NCBI GenBank assembly: GCA_030562195.1 | Contig: CM060199.1 | Span: 17,752,338-17,816,337 of the forward strand | Length of the DNA: 64,000 bases | DNA from: Nipponacmea schrenckii | Taxonomy: Eukaryota; Mollusca; Gastropoda; Lottiidae | Direction of reading: 5' to 3' | Shown: piece by piece, positions 26,578 through 40,110 of the stretch | Layout: each line of letters begins with the position of its first letter | Position numbering within the stretch: the stretch's first letter is position 1 | Made by a program: the position numbers and the translations under genes | Notes under the pieces: generated by a model | What the model saw: the letters and a program-made list of their open reading frames with translations, nothing else | Told to the model about the DNA's origin: nothing | Databases searched by the model: none

Positions 26578-29500
26578 CCGAAGGCACATGTACACTGTAT
26601 ATGGCGATATGCCTACCTTGGCTCTTTTGGGTGATGATTCAAAATCTTAAAAGCATAAAGCATAATAATGAGAATAGTAAGAATGTCGGTATCTAAAGCT
26701 AAATTGCCTGGTAATTGCTGAATAATCTAAGGATCGAGAGCTAGCGGTTCCGGTAGACTATGTACAACTCAGTTACTTCCGGTTTAAGGTTGCTCCCAGA
26801 ATGCATCATTCCTGTAATAGCCTATATGGAGTTAGTACGGAATCAAATTTGTACATTATTAAGTACAAGTAATCAATGTTTAATTCTTGTGCAATTTTTA
26901 CAGTATAGACAGTAATTTACGCGACAGTGAGAACTTGGGGACTATTTACAACATTAGCCTTATTACACATTACGTATATGTGATAATCCGCCTTTTAACT
27001 CCCTTCTTGTATTTTCATTAAAAGAATCAACAGGCGGTTTAGGACTTGTTACAATACTACAGGATTAATACGCCGATGTCGAGTTTTATTGTGGATTAGC
27101 ATACTCTTTCTAGACCATATCAGATCTGGCTAAAAATAGACCTCCGTGTTTTTAAATGTCCACAACATATCGTAGTCTCGACGGAATAAGTACACATCAC
27201 GTACTATCAAAAACCACAATTGCATTGATCCTAGACAGGTTTAAATCATTCCTTTTTAAATGCAGTACAGAAACGTTTAAGGGATCCTTCTGTGTCAGGT
27301 TCGCTTACCAGGCTACATTACCAGACCTCTTTAGATATAGTTTGCGTTCGTTGATGATTTTTCAACAGTTTGAAATCGAGTTGGTGAATAACCTCCAATG
27401 TCAGTGTACAATATCTCGGGACTTCCTTGTTATTTTCATGCTGTCGAGTTTTAAGGGTTTTACTTTTTGGCATCATGTTATATCACAATTTTTGTAGGAG
27501 ACGTTCAATAAGTATTCACGTAACCAACAAAGTGACAAGTCCTTAATCATTCGTCAATCTTAGACAATTTCTGTATTGCTGAATCTGTCTCGGTATTGAA
27601 TGGTTAATTATCTATGTCTTCTTGAACGGAACTTTTTACTCCCGGCATTTCAAAATTATTTGTCAAGTGATTAAAATATTGCGACCTGATTATAGGCCCT
27701 AGCTTAATAGCCTTCCAGATGATAAGTCTGAGTCAAAATTGTGCATTGTTTACTTATTGTGACTATCGATTTACCAACCATACATATTTGATCCATATCA
27801 AACGACGGTTCTTTTTATCTTTTTTTACAAATATTCGTAATCCCGATATTAAAATTATCAGAATCACATGATCTCGAGGCCAAATTGACATACATGTAGT
27901 ACCAGTGATTATCATGTTGCAGAGCGCTAGTGTGACTTTCATGATAGGCCGTTTGGTTTTTATTTTGGAAAGGGCTGATATTTTTATCATTACTTATTAC
28001 AAAATTTACTTAACCCCTATTTAAATCCTTTTTATTGAGGGGCCAAGATCTACAAGATAACATTTATAACCAAATAAATCATACAATAATTTTAAAATCC
28101 CTTTTATATCAGATTATAGCGCGTTCTTGTTAGATCGGTGGGTGTGGGATTAAAATTCGCCGATTGAAAAGTTTTAAAAAGGTCGTAAATTTCTTTCTTT
28201 CAATATTTTACGGTTGTTATCAGATACCGACGTGTTATATACTTTTTTTGTATAGAGCTCGTAACAGAGCAGTCACCGGATGATATCCGAAGGCGGATTA
28301 AAAATGAGTTCACCGCAAGGTGTCCTTGAAGCTTTTCCATTGTCTTTTTTTGGTTTCTAATGGTAATCACGAACACAGCCAGTTGAATCATGGTTCAGAC
28401 TGCCTCGAGTAGCTCATCTTTGAAAACAGATGTTTTTTTAGAAGGCTTGTAACCCGGTAATTCTTTCCCTTTCTCAGAAACAGCTACAGAAACGACGTCA
28501 CAAAAGTGCGCAAAATCGTAAATCACCTCGCAACATAGCCAATAGAGCAATCTATCAGTACATCTAAAGAATTTCTAAAAAATTATGCACCGATTGTTCG
28601 CTTTTATTTAGAAAAACGTTTTTGAAATGACTGTTCGCACTTTCAATTAACGTTAACATTTTTACACACATGAACCGTCGGTATTTAAGCCAACAAGTAT
28701 TGTTTACACTGAAATATTTGCAGTTACAATTGTGAAAATATTGTCAAGAATTTAATTAAATACAGATTTACATTACATCATATCACATTGGCGTAGAATT
28801 TGGCCGCCATTTTGACTTTTTGTCATTTCATGCGTCATTAGCTTTGGTGGTGTTTATTGATCTTTTTGTCTGAAGAGTTATAAAGGGGAGATAAATATGC
28901 GTGACTTGTCCTCTATGACCGAGTTTAATTACTAGTTTGTTAATTCTAACTAATATTGTTTATAGAGTGTTTATATCTACCGGCTGAAATAATGTTGAAA
29001 TGTGTCTGTGTTTACTGTTCTGCTAGCATTCTTGCCAGCAGTCGGACAGTTTTTAACAAGGTTTTACTAATGGCTGTATTTCTGGTTTTGGAATTCTTGG
29101 GAAGGTGGTGTAATCTTAAATCCACTAACTTTGTGGCAACGAAAATCATTATAATGTATCGGGCGACAATTTGAGGTTCTACTTTGAGTCGATCCTGGTA
29201 CAACGGTACATATCTGTCCTCAATGTCGTTTTGAAAATCACCGATAATCATTTCTTTAAAAATGATTTTAGCTTCCTAGAAGCTTATCAAATAATCTTGA
29301 TCGCCAATATGTTTGTGCTTCCACGCCACTCCATAGTAAGTAAAGAACATGGTCCTTGGTTATCTAACTTTATAGTGAACTACATTTCATGGAAAGAATG
29401 GCACGAATTCCGACTACTGAAGGTTATTAAGACAAAGGTACCGAGGTGTGGCAAGAAGACAACGAAGTATATTAACTTTTTCACAACTGTTCCTATTGTA

Positions 29501-30606
29501 TTCGTTCAGTTTTTTTCTAGTTTACGAAGGATTGGTTGGCCTGGCACAGTCCCAGGATCTGATAGTAAGATTGTATTTTGACTGGAATGAAAATGGATAC
29601 GAGACTATTAGTAAGAATCACTAAATTGTGTTTAAAACTATAATAAACACTCCAATAAAACACTAACACTTAATACGTGAGTTTTATTGTCTGATGACAG
29701 GTGGTTTAATACTTAGTCAAATCTGTTGCTTTTCGTTATATTAGGCTGGCATGAACTTGAGATTTTTTTCACATCGAAAGCACCATGGTTTCAAAGCGAT
29801 GTTTATGTTACCTTTTATTAGCATTCCCATTTAGTGAGCTTAGCAGGAATTTCATTTTCGAAAAAATAAAATGCTGTTAATCCTGAAATTGAATAAGGGC
29901 CGCATAAAAAAAAGTTGAGGACATACCTCGCCTCTTCCCCATTGCACAATTTATAGGGTTGCCTTCATGCATTTTCAGGTACAGTGCGGTAGAATGTAAA
30001 CTACATTTTACTTTATGTTTCTTTTTTATTAAAGGGAAACAAGATAATATACGATATTCAAAGGCTTTCCCCGAATTGAGATTCCACCATGCAGAAATAG
30101 ATGGATTTCTCAACTTCTCCGAATTTTTTCTTATTTTCACGACCTTCAGGTCAGGAACTCAGAGCAAATAAAGCATTTGATTGAGTGTATTGAACATATT
30201 GGGAAACGGTACTTTGATCTAATAAGTGTTAAAAATGTTTTCATCTTCATCACTACCTATTTTTAATATAAACATCATTACTGCATAATTTTATATCAAT
30301 TTTGGATATTTTATAACAAATAGAAATTTAATGATATTATGACTGGTGCCAATTTGTCATATGGCGATAACCTTTCCTGTGCATCTAGGCCTTTATCGTT
30401 TGCTGTTTTAAAGGGAAAATTCTTCTACACTAAATTTGTTTCAGAAAACTGACAACTCAATGAAGTGTGCAATGAGATATATTGTGTCTGGGTAGTGACA
30501 TTAGCTTAGTTCTATTTTCCAACTGTTTAGCACACAATGGGCCTCTGGTTATGGAACAAACTCAGTTGTTTTAAGAGGAGCCGTGTTCAGACCTTTAAGA
30601 AAGAGA
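26578..30606. other. Intergenic, nothing firm
   Basis: No supported gene. The largest open frames are 27156-27497 (+, 113 codons) and 29171-29581 (+, 136 codons), the second lacking an ATG at its first codon. Their translations show no recognised domain, and flanking splice signals are not convincing. CCGCCATTTTG recurs at 28804-28814. Confidence 0.35.
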
Positions 30607-30857
30607 AATGAAATGAAATAAATGGAGTTTACGTCCCACTCTTCTTCACCTTATGAGCTAATGAACACGGGCAACGCAATTGTTTTGCGAGGACAGCGGC
30701 ATTTGCCTACTCTTTTGCGATTTCCTGTCGAATGATCTTTAACATACTTACAGGGCCTCGGTTCATCTGAAAGCTCATCTCGACCCTTGTCGATGTTAAA
30801 CTCTGGACCTTCGGGTTAGCGAGCATGCGTCTAACTCACCGAACCACCGCGGCTTCT
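30607..30857 (-). mobile_element. tRNA-derived SINE, diverged copy
   Basis: On the minus strand the element starts with a tRNA-like head (GTGGTTCGGTGAGTTAGACG, an A-box-like block), followed by a degraded B box (GAGTTTAACATC). It continues with a body shared with the copy at 60384-60710 (the GGAAATCGCAAA block and the CGTTGCCCG block). It ends in a tail with GGGACGTAAACTCC and an ATTTCATTTC-type terminus. About 60 bp of the body present at 60.5 kb is missing here. Assignment rests on head, boxes and shared body; the family name is unknown to me. Confidence 0.7.
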
Positions 30858-32530
30858 AAACCTTCGCACGCCAAGAACAAGAACAATTTAAATATAGTGA
30901 TTTATATCAGTCATTGTATTTCTCTGGACATAGTATAGAAACTTAAAATAGTATATTTTGAATTCATGAAAGGACATGATACATAATTTTATTTGTGGGT
31001 TACCGATGTGCTGTTTCCTGTCCAAGACTGATGTGTTCTATGTAAGGGAGTGGGTCAGATTCTCTGCAACCTCAATAATTCGACGCACTCGTTTGGGTTA
31101 CGTAATATTGGACTTTGCATGCAAGACGCTTAGAGAGGATATTTCAGCATTTTTAAAGGTGCTCTTTGTATTGAAGGTCGTGTTATAGTCCCTTACGTGT
31201 TGCCTTACGTGTAACAGACAGTTTGAATAATCGCAATTGTTTTCAATCCAATTGATTTTTGTGCTTCACTCTGAAACCAATCTCGGAATAAATCATGTTT
31301 TTTCTCCGATGCAAAACAATTATCTCAACAAGATTTCCCATTTCTATGACGCTATTTGTGTGGTCGAGAATGATGACTTTACCATCTTGTAAGCTTCGTT
31401 TTAATTGGTTGATTATTAACGAGGCATAGCACCGACAATAAACAAACATCACGTGATCCTGGAAACACGTGTATTTACACTAATAATTTATAGTAAATAT
31501 ACAAATACACGCATATAGACACAATATACTTTTATCTCAATTTATTCCAATATCTTTGCCTATCCTTCATCTTTTTTTAGAGTATTTATTTATTTATTTT
31601 ATCTTCTGAGATGTCGAAATGCTTTTTCTGTTTCTGTCCTCTGCAACGCAAGGTGGTGAGTTGAAATTCATTCTATATAAAGTATATTTTTAGTAATAAT
31701 GCATATAAACGGATGCTTATTGAATAATTATTATTTTAGTTATGTTTTTGTTTATGATAATGCCCTATTCAACGTAACATAAAAGGACTTAATGGTAATT
31801 TTCTTTTTCTTCTGTTGTTCTCTATACAAAATCATATTTATAGTGATAATTGATATCAATGAATCATAATTTAATAATGATGATGTAATGAATAAAGGAT
31901 AATAAAATAACTGTAGATAATGGTACTTTGCAACAGTCCTAATCACTTAACCTGGTGATTTATTTTTTTAGATAAGGATATACTTTTTCACAACCTTGAG
32001 CTGTTCAGGTTAAATAGTGTGTATTATGAAAGAAAAACGATATATAACAAGTTCGCAAAATAACTGTCTGCATTTCTTGGAGTTTTTAAGTCTTTATAGT
32101 GCTTATCCCAGTACAAATGATGGACTATTGTACTGAAAATTAAGAAATAAAACGATTTTATTATCCGGAAAGATACTTTTATAAATAAATTATTTTCAAA
32201 TCAAAATTTTGGAAGAAACATCTCTTAAAAACACATTTTCCAATAGACAATGCGATTCCATCGTACTTTCATATATTTGCAGACACCGAGACACACTTGA
32301 AGCTAAATATTTCATTTATCTTAACAGACGGATATGATTTATCTTCTATTAAATATTATTTATATTCCCACTTAAATTACCATTTACTATGGATTAACGT
32401 TAATCCTCTCTAAGATAAAAGGGATTATCTAAACAAACAATGTCAACACAATTAGATAACCTTTAAATGATATTTTGATCACGATAAGAAATTGTTGTAT
32501 TAAAAAGGTTTTTTTTTTGTAACTGAAAAC
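30858..32530. other. Intergenic, nothing recognised
   Basis: AT-rich; short TATT runs near 31582-31600. Open frames at 30976-31188 (+), 31243-31452 (-) and 31752-31946 (-) have no recognised features. Confidence 0.4.
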
Positions 32531-35524
<2,994 letters not shown>

Positions 35525-35643
35525 GGGGGCATGTTCCACAAAAAACTTACAGTCAATTATAGTGTAAATATGATATTTCTCGAGGTAAAATTCTAGACTT
35601 ACGACAAATTCTTATCTAAAGATTTTTTGTGGAACCGGGGCAC
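35525..35643. mobile_element. Short MITE-like inverted-repeat element
   Basis: GTTCCACAAAAAA at 35533-35545 is repeated exactly in inverted orientation as TTTTTTGTGGAAC at 35623-35635. Outer ends are G/C-rich (GGGGGC on the left, CCGGGGCAC on the right). The interior also has CTTAC and GACTTACG as a weaker inner inverted pair. Total length is about 119 bp. A similar left end (GGGGGCACTATTCGAAAAAT) starts near 35666, which suggests a second fragment. Target duplication is not clear, so the boundaries are approximate. Confidence 0.55.
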
Positions 35644-35724
35644 ACTGAGACTGGGTTTTTAAATTGGGGGCACTATTCGAAAAATTCACTTAGCTTATAT
35701 TCTTTGTTTTGTGTTGTGTCAACT

Positions 35725-35751
35725 ACACACACACACACACACACACACACA
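35725..35751. repeat. (AC)n microsatellite
   Basis: About 13 perfect AC dinucleotides. Confidence 0.97.
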
Positions 35752-37066
35752 ATCTAAGTTGGGCTTCTCGAGCGTTGGTATTGAGGAGGTTATCGCAATC
35801 GCGGCAGAACATTCTCACCTTCCGGACAACTATGTGACTGGTATCTTCTTCAGATCCTTGTTGTTTACATAGCGAATATAGTTTTTATTAACAAAATTAA
35901 TGTTAAGTTGTTCTGAAAATACTTTTCAATGGTTGATTCTAATCTGGGTCGGTGTATGAAAGTTTGGTGACATAAATAAGATTAATGCCAAGAGGTTTTT
36001 GGCAAGATCTATCATAAGAAAAAATGGTCGTTTTTCCCTGGAATGGAAGGAATTTAACAAAACGTTTAGCGAAGGAGCATCGTCCTTTATATGGATCTTA
36101 TTTCAAGTTATGTCTATTGACAAATAGTGATTCGGACTTGTATATGTTCAAAAGCTCAGCTAAAATTTAGCGACATTTCTGGTCTGATTTAATCCCTTAC
36201 AGTTGCCTATTATCGTGTCTATACTGGTCATTATTGAATTGGTCTGAGTGAACTGAATATAGATTGAGTTGTAATGGTCAGTTTGTGGCAGGAGTAGCGG
36301 TCAGTAGACACATTGATTCAATCATTTCATTATTCAACAATATTGTTAGTTGTTAGGCCTTATATGTGTGATTTTTTATGGATCTTTGTGTGGTGCTTAT
36401 GAAAATAACTTGGTTTTCTTTCCCAGTGAGTATGTACTTGTATATGGAATTTATAATATATTGACATCAGTGTAGTACATGTGACCAAGCATGTTTAATA
36501 TGCGCAATCATCAGATTTATTTGCGAGTTAGAATTTTCAAGTATGAAGATGGTACTATAATTTGATATACTTGCTATCGAAACCTGCAGAATCACATGCA
36601 CGTCGTTTATTCTCTTAGTTACTAGAAGATGGTACTTTGCGACTAGTTTTATTTTTCAAATCCGGGGTTGTCAATTTGCTTCACCTTTGAAAAGTTCACA
36701 AGATAATATATTCTATATTACTTTTGTGAGACTGCAACTGTAAAGAACGTTTCTGTCAGTAAATTGGTCTAATGCATTAACATCACTGTTAACACTGGTT
36801 CAGGAACACAGTTACGCCATGTTCCCTTTGTAATATCATCTTTGTTCTAATTATTTCTGAGCTTTTTCAAACGCAACGTATTTTTACTTCAATCCAAATT
36901 AACAGCCGATTTTCTGTTCCTGCAACATCATTTTGACGTAAACTAGAAAGTGGTTCAAATCTGGGAGCATTGGAAATTATTATGACATTATTTCAGATGC
37001 TCCTGTCGTAAAGCTTCAAAAATTCGGCATATCATGCTATTATATTCACTGCTGAAATTTTGTCCA
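35752..37066. other. Intergenic upstream of hh
   Basis: AT-rich sequence with no exon-like segment. It may contain distal hh regulatory DNA, but I cannot point to a specific site. Confidence 0.4.
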
Positions 37067-37072
37067 TTTATT
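37067..37072 (-). terminator. Possible poly(A) signal of the antisense gene
   Basis: AATAAA on the minus strand, 106 bp beyond the stop codon of the candidate terminal exon at 37178-37519. The hexamer is common in AT-rich DNA, so it counts only together with that exon. Confidence 0.3.
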
Positions 37073-37177
37073 TTCAGATATTACATGTGCTATTACAACA
37101 TAATCAAAAAATACAACAGAATATAAGTATGGAAGTGAAATTCAGTGACCAAAAGCATTTTTTATGGTGCAATGTTT

Positions 37178-37519
37178 TCAATAGAATGTTGGTTCATCGA
37201 TCGCTGTAGATTCCGTATCATTATTGTCCATGGATTTACCAATAAACAATGAGGTATAAGGTAAGACTTGACATAGGTAGGCTTCTAATTCTTTGAGTAG
37301 TGCAGGTAGTAAGGGTGGTTGAAGGTAACAGGGGTCGCTATTCGTTTGATCCATCATTGAACCTTCAAATCCATTTGTGTCCGTGTATGGAATGACGACT
37401 CGTTCTTTCTTGAGATGCTGACAAACCATTTTGATACTTAGACCTGATATTATGCTATTAAAGCTAGACAATACTTTAACGAGTGACAACGCCTTAGTAC
37501 ATGCTATTGAGATCTTCTC
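37178..37519 (-). CDS. Candidate terminal coding exon, unidentified protein
   Basis: On the minus strand a pyrimidine-rich acceptor (GTTTTTCTAG, AG at 37521-37520) is followed by 113 open codons and TGA. The translation is protein-like. It opens EKISIACTKALSLVKVLSSF, an amphipathic helix-like start. Later come a KMVCQHLKKERVV segment, a polar loop (YTDTNGFEGS), a Pro/Leu-rich helix (PPLLPALLKELEAYLCQVLP) and an acidic tail ending DEPTFY. Codons use G and C at third positions more than the surrounding DNA. AATAAA follows 106 bp downstream. I do not recognise the family. If real, its upstream exons must lie at higher coordinates and so overlap the hh promoter or intron 1 on the opposite strand. 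A retrocopy or chance frame is the alternative. Confidence 0.45.
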   Translation of the reverse strand, partial: EKISIACTKALSLVKVLSSFNSIISGLSIKMVCQHLKKERVVIPYTDTNGFEGSMMDQTNSDPCYLQPPLLPALLKELEAYLCQVLPYTSLFIGKSMDNNDTESTAIDEPTFY

Positions 37520-37779
37520 CTAGAAAAACATATTATTATAGGCTAATGATAAAGCCAGGATCGTTATAAAATTACAAAAGGTTGATGCCTTAACAGAAAT
37601 TTGCAAAACAATTTAAAGTAAAACTGTCTGTAAAGTTATATTTATTTGTTTGTTACTTGAACAGTCTATAACCTGTAGGTATAGTTTTGCATTTGATTTC
37701 TTTTAAGCTTCTGAAGTTAATACACTGCCTCCTTTTTTTCACTTGATACTTGGTAAATTTTTCGATCTTTGAATAATAC

Positions 37780-37817
37780 CTGGCAATACATCGATGTAAC
37801 ATTAGCTTCAGCTATAT
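37780..37817 (-). CDS. Possible small upstream exon of the antisense gene
   Basis: Minus-strand segment of 38 bp ending CAG followed by GTATTA, a good donor, and preceded by a CAG acceptor with a weak pyrimidine tract. Its phase-0 end joins the terminal exon at 37519 in frame (residues IAEANVTSMYCQ then EKIS). It is short and the acceptor is poor, so this is a suggestion rather than a call. Confidence 0.2.
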
Positions 37818-38296
37818 CTGACGAAATGTATATCGAACACGGGATGAATTGGTTTTATCGATGACAACTTTGATTTCAATTTGAAAATGAAATCAGAATG
37901 GGAGTTTCCTTGGGGCCTTTGTTGAAGTTAGAGCCCGACTCTAATATTAATATAACGGGTATAATTTTACTTATATCCGATATCAAAATAAACTGAATCA
38001 ATCCCTAGAATAATGCCTGGGTAATTAAATATCTAGTCACGTGATCCCTCTATTGTACCATTTATTAAAGATATTTAATATACCTTAACATTTCAACCAA
38101 TCAGATACCAGGTTGTGACAAATGTTAATCCAATCAGAATTCAAGATTTGAGATTGACATGGACATTGTGGATATAGTCGAACGAATACCAAATTTCAAT
38201 ATATTTTGATTTTTGGCATTCTTTGGACTGTAAATTGAATGAATTAAGTAGCTTTGATAATTTTCTAAGTAAATTATGTAACTATATACTTTCAGA

Positions 38297-38374
38297 ATGG
38301 TCGGTTTGTTTTTCCATACATTAATTGGTTTCTTAAGTGGAAGTGTGAAACCTAAAATTCTGCAATTAAGTTAA
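38297..38374 (+). CDS. Upstream ORF in the hh leader (25 codons)
   Basis: An ATG at 38297 opens a 25-codon frame ending in TAA at 38374, 43 bp before the hh start codon. If transcription starts upstream of 38297 this would be an untranslated-leader ORF that could reduce hh translation. The sequence just before it, ACTTTCAG at 38288-38295, also resembles a splice acceptor, so 38296 might instead begin a second leader exon. Transcription start data would decide. Confidence 0.25.
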   Translation: MVGLFFHTLIGFLSGSVKPKILQLS

Positions 38375-38417
38375 AAACGAAACGGAATAACTTGTGCTTC
38401 CATTAAAAAAAATCAAA

Positions 38418-38726
38418 ATGAAGTTGCTTTTCTCCTTCCAATCTGTGTGTTCTTGGACATTTATCTTCCTTTTCATAACGTCATTGACTCACGCTTGTGG
38501 TCCTGGACGAGGTTCTGGTAGTCGTAGACGTCCACGGAAACGCACACCTTTAGTTTTCAAACAACATGTACCAAACGTTTCGGAAAATACCCTTGGTGCT
38601 AGTGGTATAAGTGATGGGAAAATACGAAGAAACAGTGAAAAATTCAAAAATCTTGTGAAAAATGAAAATCCCGACATTGTTTTTAAAAATGAAGAAGGCG
38701 ATGGTTCGGATTATTTAATGTCAAGG
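38418..38726 (+). CDS. hh: hedgehog exon 1 (signal peptide and N-terminal signalling domain)
   Basis: Encodes residues 1-103 of Hedgehog, the secreted lipid-modified ligand of Patched. ATG at 38418 has A at -3, and an in-frame TAA lies at 38388-38390 with no other ATG between, so this start is firm. Residues 1-26 form a hydrophobic signal peptide. Cleavage before Cys27 exposes CGPGRG, the motif palmitoylated by Hedgehog acyltransferase. Residues 36-42 (RRRPRKR) are the heparan-sulfate-binding Cardin-Weintraub motif. Then come [25 protein letters not shown] and [15 protein letters not shown], all standard family blocks; Glu92, Glu93 and Asp98 match calcium-site residues of vertebrate Shh. The exon ends with AGG before GTGAGT (phase 0), the same position as the first intron of vertebrate Shh. 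Arg-to-Tyr at position 99 (DYLM for the usual DRLM) is a minor oddity. Confidence 0.97.
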
Positions 38727-39899
38727 GTGAGTAGTATTTTTACTTTTTCAGTGGAATTTTTATTCCATTTTGTTTATTCCAGAGGGATAATATTCATCTG
38801 CATGTCTTGAAATAAAGTGCACAGAACATTGAACAGTGACTTGATAACTCTGTGGAGCTTTTTTAGGAAAATATTTGATTCTCGAAACAATTTGTCGTAA
38901 TATTCATGTTAAATCAGTCAAAATGTTCTAGAAATTCAGCAAAATTAATTTAACACTTTCCCTTTTTGTGGAATTTTTCCTGCAATAAAAGAATATCTGG
39001 ATAAGCTTTTCAATTGCGCTTTTAAACTAAAGAAAGCGTATTAAGAAAGGTTATATACCTTTTCCGATAGTAAACCTTATGCCCACCCGTTGCAATGTAA
39101 ACGCGATTTGATATGGTTAAATTCTGAGAATTGGTTGTTATATTACTTGGCACGTTCTATAACAAATTTCCTTGTCATACCCGATATTTTTCGAAATATA
39201 GAAATTTTAGATTTATCAAATTTCAGAATCTAATTATTTGAAAAAGAAAAAGTTATTTCTAATGTCACCTTGTCTTTGTTTTGGATATGCTTGGTTTTAT
39301 AGCAATCTTGTGTAAGTTATCTACATGCATTTTTCGCTCTCCTTCATTCTCCAAATCGAGATTCCGATCCAATAGATCCATCTCTTGTCTATTGCATCTT
39401 TATTTCGGCATTCTCATGAAAATCAATTAGAAGACAAATTCTTTAGGTCGTCTTCTATGTCATTTATATTCGCCTTTTTCTAACGTATGTTTTGATTTTT
39501 AAATTTAAGAGAATTTTTAAGTATATAAGTCAGTTACTAAGTTATAAAGGTATTTCAATCTATTAAGTTTTGACTAATAAGACAGTATCAATGACAATTA
39601 CTTTCCCTAAATTTATTACTCGATAAAGACAACATTTTAATGGCTTAATGATATATATTATTATTTCTTTTGGAAAAAATATATAAATATTCATTCATAA
39701 TTTTTTTTCTATATAAGATTTTTGTTTACTATCAATCTAATCTATAATTTTTTTAATGAATTTGAAAAGCACAAGATTGTACATGTCATGGCCGATTTTT
39801 TATATTTATATACAATTTTTTTCTAAATCGAATGTAGGGATAGCATTATGCAATTGAGGATTGATAAAGTGTTTGGCAGTGATTGGCTTCTATTATTAA

Positions 39900-40110
39900 A
39901 CTGGCTGAAAATGATTTCTATATAAATGATTTTCACTGCTGAAAAAACGATTTTTTCTCTACAAATGATTTTATCTGCTGAAAAATGAATTATTTAGACA
40001 GAAAAATAACTTCTTGTCCTACAAATGATACTTACTGAAGAAAAATAATTTTAAGTGACTTAGAAATGATTCTTATTAGATTTATAATATTGATGACTGA
40101 ATAATGATTC
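39900..40110. repeat. Degenerate tandem motif
   Basis: Three or four imperfect copies of a 45-60-bp unit containing ACAAATGATTTTATCTGCTG followed by AAAAAT. Copies are diverged and spacing is irregular. This is probably an old, decaying minisatellite. Confidence 0.4.

Noticed and set aside
27156..27497. 113-codon open frame
   Set aside because: No ATG in good context tied to a gene model, no domain recognised, random-looking translation.
29171..29581. 136-codon open frame, overlapped by an antisense frame at 29012-29251
   Set aside because: First codon is TTG, no recognised domain, no convincing splice sites; length is within chance for 64 kb, although composition is somewhat mixed.
38394..38417. 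Eight extra codons upstream of the hh ATG
   Set aside because: The frame opens at GTG, not ATG; the signal peptide fits the ATG at 38418 and an in-frame stop lies at 38388.
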